This document shows, piece by piece, positions 42,255-48,585 of a stretch of 48,585 bases of DNA. The notes beneath the pieces were generated by a model. It did no database searches. It saw only the letters and a program-made list of their open reading frames with translations, and was not told the DNA's origin. Location: contig SKXQ01000105.1 in NCBI GenBank assembly GCA_007128315.1, positions 1 to 48,585 of the forward strand, in the 5' to 3' direction. Positions within the stretch are counted from its first letter, which is position 1. The number at the start of each line of letters is the position of its first letter. The translations under genes were made by a program, and so were the position numbers. This DNA is from Spirochaetaceae bacterium (GTDB lineage Bacteria > Spirochaetota > Spirochaetia > DSM-27196 > SKKC01).

Positions 42255-43011
42255 GTCCTGAACGCCCTCCATCCTGGGGATTGAAAAACACCTGTTCGAG
42301 TCTACTGAAAAGCCAGTCTGTTGCAAGTGCGACGCCTGCGGCGGTGACTGCGCCTGTAAAGACGAAGGCGGTGTTGTTCCGGACGAGCCCCGCGATAATG
42401 ACCGTGCCGAGCCCCCCCGCGCCGATTGTTGCCCCGATTGTTGCGGTCCCGATATTGATGATCACCGACGTGCGTATCCCTGCAACGATAACCCGCGCCG
42501 CGAGCGGAAGCTCAGTCTGCAGAAGCACCTGACTCGGCGTCATACCCTGTCCCTGTGCCGCTTCAATAAGACCTGCGTCGACCGATTCGATTCCCTCAAT
42601 GGTGTTATTGAGTACAGGCAGAATGCCGAAGGCGAAAAGCGCAGCCACGGTGGGCCTGAATCCGAATCCGAGAACCGGGAACGCAAGCGCCAGAATTGCA
42701 ACAGGGGGAAAGGTCTGGGCAAAGTTGGACAATCCCCGTACGAGCGGAAGAAAATCCCGTCCGCAGGATCTCGTGACAAACACACCGAGACTGAACCCTG
42801 CGAGTGAAGCAAGTACACTCGACAGGAGTACGAGAGACAGGTGCTCGCCGAGCATGTGTGGCAGACCGGTTCGCAGGTAGATGAGCTCCCGGGTAGCCGG
42901 AAACAGCACACGAAGGATGGTCGCTCGAAAACTTACCGAGAAGACGAACGAGCCGAAAACCAGAAACAGGACGATGAAAGTGACAACAATGAGTGAGCTC
43001 CGAGCTTTCAC
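42229..43011 (-). CDS. yehW: Osmoprotectant ABC transporter permease (YehW type)
   Basis: A 260-residue integral membrane protein with about six hydrophobic helices. The BPD-transporter coupling loop is seen in DAGLIEAAQGQGMTPSQVLLQTELPL (about 143-168, read as segments), and the later GTATIGATIGAGGLGTVI is typical of OpuB/YehW permeases. It pairs with YehY and YehX products. It overlaps yehX by four bases and argA by 26. The cargo is probably glycine betaine or a similar compatible solute. Confidence 0.9.
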   Translation of the reverse strand: MKARSSLIVVTFIVLFLVFGSFVFSVSFRATILRVLFPATRELIYLRTGLPHMLGEHLSLVLLSSVLASLAGFSLGVFVTRSCGRDFLPLVRGLSNFAQTFPPVAILALAFPVLGFGFRPTVAALFAFGILPVLNNTIEGIESVDAGLIEAAQGQGMTPSQVLLQTELPLAARVIVAGIRTSVIINIGTATIGATIGAGGLGTVIIAGLVRNNTAFVFTGAVTAAGVALATDWLFSRLEQVFFNPQDGGRSGHDSTRHSS

Positions 43012-43964
43012 GTGCTCGCCCCGCCGTAACCCGCACGCCGTATCGCCTCGAGCGAGATCGACCCGAGAATCCGGTTTTGAGCATCGCGTACGGGAATCTG
43101 ATCGGACGGAACGGCGAGTATTCTCGAAAGTGCTTCCCGAAGTGTCGCGCTGGCAGGCACTGAGGTATGATCTTCGGATTCGACCCTGCTTGTATCCTGC
43201 GACATGTAATCAGAGACGGAAAATCTACCGAGACGCTTCAGGGCCCGATCGGTCCCGACGAACTCGCGTGCGAAGGCGTTGGAGGGGTGACCGAGAAGCT
43301 CTTCCGGCGCTGCTTCCTGTATAACCAGACCATCCTGCATAAGCACGATCCTGTCGGCGACACGAACCGCCTCGTCAAGGTCATGCGTAACGAAAATAAC
43401 GGTCTTTTTAAGCTTCCGCTGCAGAGAGATGAACTCATTCTGCAGCGTCTCCCTGTTCAGAGGGTCGACCGCGCCGAAAGGCTCATCCATAAGTAGAACG
43501 GGCGGGTTAGCAGCGAGAGCTCTGGCCACGCCGACCCGCTGCGCCTCTCCGCCCGACAATTGCGAAGGATACTTCCGGGCGTATGAGTGGGGATCCAGAC
43601 CGATAAGTTCCAGCAGATCAAGCGCGCGGGTACGCCTCCAGGTCTTATCGCGACCGAGCAGCCTGGGAACCAGGCCAATGTTATCCTGGACCGTCATGTG
43701 TGGAAGAAGGCCTGCACTCTGTATGACGTATCCTATACCCCGGCGCAGCTCCTCGACGGCAAAACTCTTGACTGGTCTTCCGTCGACGCGTACGTAACCG
43801 TCGTCGGGCTCAAGGAGCCGGTTCACGAGTTTGAGACTCGTGGACTTTCCACAGCCCGAAGGTCCAATAAGAACGGTCACACATCCGTCCGGGACCGTGA
43901 ACGTAACACCGTCGAGAGCGCGGTGAGTACCGTAGTATTTCACGACTCTATCGAACTCTATCAT
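43008..43964 (-). CDS. yehX: Osmoprotectant ABC transporter ATPase (YehX/OpuBA type)
   Basis: A 318-residue ATPase. Walker A is GPSGCGKST (34-42), the signature LSGGEAQRV, Walker B VLLMDEPFGAVDP, and the H-loop FVTHDLDEA. A C-terminal extension (about 245-318) resembles a CBS domain (ATLREALSRILAVPSDQIPV...GSISLEAIRR), which in OpuA-type systems senses ionic strength or c-di-AMP. Start codon and upstream stop are three bases apart, so the cluster is compact. Confidence 0.93.
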   Translation of the reverse strand: MIEFDRVVKYYGTHRALDGVTFTVPDGCVTVLIGPSGCGKSTSLKLVNRLLEPDDGYVRVDGRPVKSFAVEELRRGIGYVIQSAGLLPHMTVQDNIGLVPRLLGRDKTWRRTRALDLLELIGLDPHSYARKYPSQLSGGEAQRVGVARALAANPPVLLMDEPFGAVDPLNRETLQNEFISLQRKLKKTVIFVTHDLDEAVRVADRIVLMQDGLVIQEAAPEELLGHPSNAFAREFVGTDRALKRLGRFSVSDYMSQDTSRVESEDHTSVPASATLREALSRILAVPSDQIPVRDAQNRILGSISLEAIRRAGYGGAST

Positions 43965-43967
43965 TGC

Positions 43968-45203
43968 CTACTCCACAGTCCGGACACCTGGTATAGCCCG
44001 ACCGATAAAAAACCCGAACACGCGGTCGATAACAATCGCCAGCACGACGATAGGAATGACTCCCATAACGATCAGATCAGGTGCAGCCTGCCCAAGTCCC
44101 TGGAAAACGAAGTTACCAAGCCCCCCTGCACCGATCAGGGCTGCAACTGTCGTGTTTCCGACTGTCTGTACAGAAGCAACGCGTATGCCACTGAGAATTA
44201 TTGGCAAGGCGACAGGAATCTCCAGCATAAAAAGCAGCTGTTTCTGAGTCATGCCCATTCCCTTACCGGCCTCGATGACTGCCGGGTCCATAACGGAGAG
44301 GCTCGTATATGTATTACGGAGGATTGGAAGCAGACTGTAAAGAAACAGTGCAATTATCGCGGGTGCATTTCCGATACCCCGTATACCCAGTTGTCTGAGA
44401 AAGGGATAGCGTTGTGACAGAAACGCGAGCGGCGCGATCATGAGACCAAAAAGCGCCAGACTGGGAATGGTCTGGAGTCCGCTCACGACACTGAATACGG
44501 GTTTTCGCACGACGGGATAGCGGTACGAGGCAATGCCGGCGGGAACACCCACGAGTACCGCAGAACCAACGGCCATAGCCGCTATACGCAGATGCGCAAT
44601 CAGTTCCGAGAAAAACCGCTCCTCGCGCACCCGGTACTCGCGGATAAAGGCGATGTCTTCGAGCAGTCCGAGCCAGAACATCACGAACAGACAGAGAGAT
44701 ATCGCGACGACAAGCAGTGTTCCCGTCCATCCCTGCGCTGCGCGGGAAAACTCGGAAAAAAGAATTATGCCGCTGAGAATCAGGAACCAGAAGCCACCGG
44801 CCGGAGCCACACGACCGAGACCGAGCTCACGTTCTACGAGTACACTGCTGCCGATCGTTGCGGCGAGAAGCCATGGCAGGACAATCAGGACCGATCCTAT
44901 ACCTGCGAGAAAGCCCGCTCGGACTCTCGCGGGCATGCGCACAAGACTGATCACGACCGGCACCATCAAGCAGGCAGTGAGAAAAACGCTGTACGGGACC
45001 GAAGCCGAAAGAAGGCTCAACCCCGTCCCGCCGTCGAGACGGTGCTCCCGGATCGTGAACAGGGGTAAAAACACACCCGTCGCGCCGATGATGACGGCAA
45101 ACACGACGGGTTTACGTACGAGCCATGATTCGACTGTCGCGCCGGAATCAGTTACCACGGAAATGTACCGCGCTAGTCCAGAAACCCGCTCGCTCTGAGC
45201 CAC
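43968..45203 (-). CDS. yehY: Osmoprotectant ABC transporter permease, long form (YehY type)
   Basis: A 411-residue permease. The C-terminal ~200 residues are the BPD-transporter domain (GMGMTQKQLLFMLEIPVALP and NTTVAALIGAGGLGNFVFQG). The N-terminal half adds several more hydrophobic helices. This long form is characteristic of YehY (about 385 residues in E. coli) and sets the cluster apart from OpuB. The annotated start GTG 45203 overlaps yehZ by 31 bases and lacks a ribosome-binding site; a later GTG at 45155 is possible. Confidence 0.88.
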   Translation of the reverse strand: MAQSERVSGLARYISVVTDSGATVESWLVRKPVVFAVIIGATGVFLPLFTIREHRLDGGTGLSLLSASVPYSVFLTACLMVPVVISLVRMPARVRAGFLAGIGSVLIVLPWLLAATIGSSVLVERELGLGRVAPAGGFWFLILSGIILFSEFSRAAQGWTGTLLVVAISLCLFVMFWLGLLEDIAFIREYRVREERFFSELIAHLRIAAMAVGSAVLVGVPAGIASYRYPVVRKPVFSVVSGLQTIPSLALFGLMIAPLAFLSQRYPFLRQLGIRGIGNAPAIIALFLYSLLPILRNTYTSLSVMDPAVIEAGKGMGMTQKQLLFMLEIPVALPIILSGIRVASVQTVGNTTVAALIGAGGLGNFVFQGLGQAAPDLIVMGVIPIVVLAIVIDRVFGFFIGRAIPGVRTVE

Positions 45204-46126
45204 GTGGAGGCAACATCGGACGCAGCAAGGCCCTCGATGGCAATCCGGGAATTCAGTGTCTGCAAGGTCTCAAGAGTTAACGCCTCAAACACCGGTGCCA
45301 GAATTGACTCGATTTCAGGATACTCGGCGAGCACGGAGCTGCGAACGATGGGTGCCGGTTCGTATACGGGTTGAACGCCAAGAGTGTCGGCAAGAACGCG
45401 CAGGCCGAGGGCCGCGAGCTCCCCGTCAGTTCCGTACGCCATCGCGGTGTTTACCCCGTCGGTCTCCTGTGCAGCGGCCCGAATCGTCATAGCGGTGTTG
45501 CCACCCGAAAATACGACCAGATCATCAGAACCAAGGCTGAAACCGTACGCTTCCTCAAACGCAGGCAGCACGTCGGGTCGCGTCACAAACTCTTCGCTCG
45601 CTGCGAGGCGGATGTCCCCACCTCTATTCACGAAATCGGCCAGATCTTCAAGACTGGTCAGGCCGGCTTCATCGGCGAGATCACTCCGAACAGCAATCGC
45701 CCAGGTATTGTTTGCCGGGGCAGGAGTCAACCACTCGATATCATGTGACTCACGATCAAGCTCCCGAACCCGTTCATAAGCGAGAACAGGATCTCGCCAC
45801 AATTCGTCTCCGGCTTCGTCAAAGAAAAAGGCTCCATTACCCGTATACTCAGGATATATGTCGATCTCGTCGGAGATGATTGCCTGTCGAATGACGTCTG
45901 TCGGCCCGAACTCAGTATTGTCTACTACGTCGAACCCGTTTTCCTGAAGCAGCTGTACAATCATGCTGCCAAGCAGTGCTCCTTCCGTATCAATCTTCGA
46001 AGCAACCGTGACAGGACCCTTCGCAGCGTCCTCCGGTTCGGGACTGCCTCCGGAAAACACCGAAAACGGAAAGAAAAGAATCAGACCCGAAAGGAGAACG
46101 GTTAATATTATTCTCTTATAAACCAT
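45173..46126 (-). CDS. yehZ: Osmoprotectant-binding protein (YehZ/OsmF, OpuAC superfamily)
   Basis: A 317-residue periplasmic binding protein. The N-terminus is a signal peptide (ILTVLLSGLILFFPFSVFSGG) that may be of lipoprotein-less type, since no lipobox Cys is present. The OpuAC domain has VASKIDTEGALLGSMIVQLL, DIYPEYTGNGAFF and YEPAPIVRSSVLAEYPEI, all typical of QAT-family choline/betaine binding proteins. The start has GAGGG five bases upstream. Gene order yehZ-Y-X-W is the same as in the E. coli osmF operon. Confidence 0.92.
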   Translation of the reverse strand: MVYKRIILTVLLSGLILFFPFSVFSGGSPEPEDAAKGPVTVASKIDTEGALLGSMIVQLLQENGFDVVDNTEFGPTDVIRQAIISDEIDIYPEYTGNGAFFFDEAGDELWRDPVLAYERVRELDRESHDIEWLTPAPANNTWAIAVRSDLADEAGLTSLEDLADFVNRGGDIRLAASEEFVTRPDVLPAFEEAYGFSLGSDDLVVFSGGNTAMTIRAAAQETDGVNTAMAYGTDGELAALGLRVLADTLGVQPVYEPAPIVRSSVLAEYPEIESILAPVFEALTLETLQTLNSRIAIEGLAASDVASTWLRASGFLD

Positions 46127-46200
46127 AACAACCCTCGTTTTTTTCTCCGAATACCATGAGTCAGACGGAGAGTGTATTCCCCTTTAGCCTACTGCCTGAT

Positions 46201-46243
46201 AAAAAAAGCGTCAAATCCGACTGCCTGTGCTTATTGAGACGCT
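46201..46243 (-). terminator. Possible leader terminator upstream of yehZ
   Basis: On the minus strand AGCGTC (46243-46238) and GACGCT (46212-46207) can pair around a 25-base loop, followed by six T (46206-46201). The stem is short and the loop long, so this is weak. If real, it would act in the leader about 75 bases before yehZ. Confidence 0.25.
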
Positions 46244-46272
46244 CAGCGGAGTTCGCGTACACTCGGAACGCC

Positions 46273-47103
46273 ATGAACACAGACCTTTTTCAGCTTGATC
46301 ATGTACAGATCGGTAGCGAAACGCTTCACGATGCGCTGCAACGTTACAAAAGGCGCGGATTCCGGGTCGAATCCGGCGGATTTTCCGACGCCACAGGGGC
46401 GTCGGTAGCCCAGATCCGATTCGAGAACGGTACGGGATTACAGTTTGTGGAAATGCACGACGGCTGGCGATACATGCAAAAACGGAAACGGGTGTACCGG
46501 CAGTTCGGCAGAAAACGTATAGTCGAGGGAGGTCTGCTTTCAGCCGTGCGGGCGTATCGTTACTTTGATCGTGGACACGCCGGTTACAAGGGATACGCAC
46601 TGCTCGCCTCGGACACCGAAGAAGCGCACGAACGACTTCGCACAAACGGGTATCGGGATGCAGGATTTACCGACTATTACAGTGGAGACGGCTCTACGAT
46701 TTCCTGCCGGACCTACGTCGACCCGGCCTCCCTCGCCATGCCCATCGTGTACGTCGCGACATTACCCCCGGGACAAGGTCACGCAAATGCCGCAGCCGGC
46801 CTGTTCCGCCTTGAAATAGGCTCGCGAGAGCCGGCTGAATCCGTCCGACGCTTGATGGAACTCACCGGAAACGAGATTCTTGACCCTTCAAGCTCCGGTG
46901 TGCCACGCCCCACCATACGGGTCGGAGCGGTCAATATCGAATTTTCGGCGGTCGATACCGCGCTTGAGGAAGGCGTTCTCGAGACAGGAATACTCGCCGG
47001 CTTCCCCGGCCATAACGTCCTGTATGCACCGGAAACAAATGACGGTGCGGCCGTCCACATGAGCTATCGTTCCGCGGAGCTTTCTCGCAAGGAAACTGAC
47101 TGA
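46273..47103 (+). CDS. VOC / glyoxalase-like domain protein
   Basis: A 276-residue soluble protein. It begins with FQLDHVQIGSETLHDALQRYKRRGFRVESGG (first ~30 residues, glyoxalase-like beta-alpha-beta-beta-beta unit), and a second unit appears near 145-270 (FRLEIGSREPAESVRRLMELTGNEI). The layout resembles the Glyoxalase_3 family. H9 and E61 (QFVEMHDGW) could be metal ligands. The frame is open upstream, but the fold begins at ATG 46273 with CGGA before it. The function is unknown. Its end overlaps the convergent esterase gene by 40 bases. Confidence 0.75.
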   Translation: MNTDLFQLDHVQIGSETLHDALQRYKRRGFRVESGGFSDATGASVAQIRFENGTGLQFVEMHDGWRYMQKRKRVYRQFGRKRIVEGGLLSAVRAYRYFDRGHAGYKGYALLASDTEEAHERLRTNGYRDAGFTDYYSGDGSTISCRTYVDPASLAMPIVYVATLPPGQGHANAAAGLFRLEIGSREPAESVRRLMELTGNEILDPSSSGVPRPTIRVGAVNIEFSAVDTALEEGVLETGILAGFPGHNVLYAPETNDGAAVHMSYRSAELSRKETD

Positions 47104-47756
47104 AGAAAGCCCCGGGTCGCGTCTATCATCGTTTCCGGTATCGTGTGACCACCGTGAAACTCGTGAAAATCCGGCCTTGCGCCGGCGTCTTCGAGCATGT
47201 CTCGAAGATCCCGCCCCGACGCAATCGGTAAAATCTCATCTGCGCTGCCGTGACTCTGAAGTACGGACAAACCGCGCAAACGATCCGACCGCTCGACGTA
47301 TCGATCCCTGGCTATCAGAGCTCCGGAATACAGGATCAGTCCGTCAATCCTGGACTGCACGGCAGTCTCAACAGCCATCATAGCTCCCTGACTGAACCCT
47401 GCGGCGATAATCAGGGAGGAATCAAGGCCCTGCTCGTGAAGCGAAGTGAGCACCGTCTCTGCGCCGCGGACAAGCCCCTCCGGCTGCATATCGGGAAGGC
47501 CTCGGAAATACCGCCCGGTCATGGCCATCTGCAGTTCGTCAGGACGTTCGGGAAACCACGCGTAGCCGAAGGTTTCACTGCCATACCGCAGCGGTACGGG
47601 AGCCTGCGGGCAGAACACATTCCACTCCCCTTCAGGATCAAGCAGATCAGCGAGAGAAAACAGATCCTCCGCAGTAGCCCCGAAACCATGGTACAGAATG
47701 ACCGTTCCGCGAGCAGCCCCGTGTCCGCGCCTGAGCCGGTACGACAGCGCAGGCAT
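47064..47756 (-). CDS. Carboxylesterase/phospholipase family alpha/beta hydrolase (YpfH-like)
   Basis: A 230-residue alpha/beta hydrolase. The oxyanion segment is LYHGFGATAEDLF. The nucleophile elbow is GFSQG (near 120-124), the Asp is in HGSADEILP, and the His is in FHGGHTIP, giving a full catalytic triad. There is no signal peptide, so it is cytoplasmic. It shares bases with the upstream CinA-type gene (stop TAA overlaps ATG), indicating coupling. The substrate is unknown. Confidence 0.88.
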   Translation of the reverse strand: MPALSYRLRRGHGAARGTVILYHGFGATAEDLFSLADLLDPEGEWNVFCPQAPVPLRYGSETFGYAWFPERPDELQMAMTGRYFRGLPDMQPEGLVRGAETVLTSLHEQGLDSSLIIAAGFSQGAMMAVETAVQSRIDGLILYSGALIARDRYVERSDRLRGLSVLQSHGSADEILPIASGRDLRDMLEDAGARPDFHEFHGGHTIPETMIDATRGFLQSVSLRESSAER

Positions 47757-48523
47757 TAATACCGCTCCGCGCGTACAAGCCAGTCGTGATCTGCCACGTA
47801 CGAGGTGAGCTCGTCCATCGCACGGGATACGTCGCTGTTGTCCCTGCCCCGGACGGTAATTCTGGTTCGGTACTCCGGCTGGTCCCAGTACGGATACGAT
47901 CCGACACTGAGATCAGGGTACCGCAGCTGAAAACGGTTCAGCCATGTCACGTAATCCGATTCATCGGCCGTCAGAAACACCTGGCCACCGAGAAATGCAC
48001 CTTTCGGTGTGAGTGATGCACAGATACGATCGATTTTGTCCTCGAATGCGCGCGGAAGTCCCGGAAGAATGTATACGTTCCGGCATCGTACAACCGGCCA
48101 GGGACTCCCGATTTCCTCGAGAAGAACGTCGGCCCCTTCCGGTATCAGAGCCATGCGTTTCAGATCGTCGTGCATACGGTCGCCATAGCGCTCATGAAGA
48201 AAACGCATGATTCTCCGGCTTTCGACAAGCTGAACGTCAAAGCCGTGCGCTATACCTTCGAAGGTTATGTCGTCGTGGGTGGGTCCGACCCCCCCCGATG
48301 AAATCACGATTTCATATTCTTCTGACAGCTCTCGTGCTGCCCCGCCAATGCGTTGCCTGTCATCGGGAATCACCCGGATTTCCCTGACATCGTATCCGAG
48401 TGGACTGAACTGCTGAATAATGTAGTCGGAATTCTTGTCCTTGATGCTCCCCGAAAGAATCTCGTCTCCAATAAGAAGCACTCCGACTGTTGCTGATTGC
48501 GTACGGGTGTCATGACTGTCCAT
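47756..48523 (-). CDS. CinA N-terminal / MoaB-like molybdopterin-binding domain protein
   Basis: A 255-residue protein. The MoCF_biosynth domain (about 10-180) contains LIGDEILSGSIKDKNSDYI, SSGGVGPTHDDITFEGIA and YILPGLPRAFEDKI, as in the N-terminal part of CinA (competence/damage-inducible protein A). The amidase domain of full-length CinA is absent. A short C-terminal domain resembles the KH-type middle region. Members act as ADP-ribose or NMN-related pyrophosphatases; the precise role here is unknown. It begins directly after the stop of the next upstream gene (TAAATG). Confidence 0.9.
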   Translation of the reverse strand: MDSHDTRTQSATVGVLLIGDEILSGSIKDKNSDYIIQQFSPLGYDVREIRVIPDDRQRIGGAARELSEEYEIVISSGGVGPTHDDITFEGIAHGFDVQLVESRRIMRFLHERYGDRMHDDLKRMALIPEGADVLLEEIGSPWPVVRCRNVYILPGLPRAFEDKIDRICASLTPKGAFLGGQVFLTADESDYVTWLNRFQLRYPDLSVGSYPYWDQPEYRTRITVRGRDNSDVSRAMDELTSYVADHDWLVRAERY

Positions 48524-48585
48524 TTACCTGACCTTCAGAAGTATGCCGAAAAGAACGATGATCAGCAGGATCTGCACGAGACTGA
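48524..48585 (-). CDS. C-terminal end of a membrane protein (truncated by window edge)
   Basis: The last 19 residues of a minus-strand gene are visible: a hydrophobic helix (VQILLIIVLFGILL) followed by KVR and TAA, adjacent to the CinA-type ATG. The positive tail would sit in the cytoplasm. The rest lies outside the window, so the family cannot be named. Confidence 0.5.
   Translation of the reverse strand, partial: SLVQILLIIVLFGILLKVR

Noticed and set aside
1..48585. CRISPR arrays, insertion sequences, prophage or defence islands
   Set aside because: I saw no regularly spaced repeats, transposase, integrase or phage-like gene, and the genes look like ordinary chromosomal housekeeping and signalling genes.

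Overview
The window is a gene-dense stretch of a bacterial chromosome. About 50 protein genes sit on both strands, usually with short gaps or stop/start overlaps. There are two canonical tRNA genes and no insertion sequence, prophage or CRISPR array. Gene content fits a free-living bacterium: class 1B dihydroorotate dehydrogenase (pyrK-pyrD), a glutaminyl-tRNA synthetase, a SUF Fe-S operon, several diguanylate cyclases, a YehZYXW-type osmoprotectant transporter, and a LexA-controlled mutagenesis cassette (imuA-imuB-dnaE2). I lean towards a free-living spirochaete. That is an inference from the gene mix, not something the sequence proves.

Layout. 1-2745: end of an unidentified gene, an IscA/ErpA-like carrier, a small unknown protein, the tRNA t6A enzyme TsaC/Sua5 and a methyltransferase. 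2758-6950 (minus): sufT-sufC-sufB-sufD plus a Rieske ferredoxin, with a promoter and a leader hairpin upstream. 7175-10494: flavodoxin-fold oxidoreductase, SixA-like phosphatase, GNAT acetyltransferase and a UbiB-family kinase. 16098-10481 (minus): a six-gene run of amylosucrase, Xaa-His dipeptidase, CheY-like regulator, small exported protein, low-molecular-weight phosphatase and fructosamine kinase. 16171-18143: a short RecQ helicase and an Rrf2 regulator. 20638-18180 (minus): an Hpt-REC-REC-GGDEF protein and an unknown protein. 20743-23094: pyrK-pyrD, facing nth. 23173-23619: tRNA-Pro, an unusual tRNA-like structured element, several hairpins, and tRNA-Arg. 23674-25281: cobalamin adenosyltransferase and a SurA-like lipoprotein. 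31227-25397 (minus): lexA-imuA-imuB-dnaE2 behind a near-perfect palindromic operator. 31323-36545: TrmJ-like and THUMP RNA methyltransferases, a thioredoxin-like protein, hisI, ridA, glnS and yjbQ. 36596-37675: a YpdA-like flavoprotein. 46126-37679 (minus): osmoprotectant ABC transporter, N-acetylglutamate synthase, two cNMP-binding/GGDEF proteins and a DHH phosphoesterase. 46273-48585: a VOC protein, a carboxylesterase, a CinA-type protein and the end of a membrane protein.

How the genes may work together. The LexA operator fills the spacer of the lexA promoter, so the translesion cassette behind it should be DNA-damage-inducible. The amylosucrase run links release of fructose from sucrose with a fructosamine kinase and a phosphatase, suggesting sugar use combined with protein deglycation. 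Several genes (lexA, amylosucrase, recQ, ubiB) have a -10-like box almost touching the start codon and no clear ribosome-binding site, which hints at leaderless transcripts.

There is no gene-free stretch above 300 bases. The longest gaps are 23294-23546, full of inverted repeats, and 6951-7174, a divergent promoter region. The best leads for undescribed biology are the tRNA-like element at 23315-23409 and the LexA operator and leaderless lexA promoter at 31235-31263.
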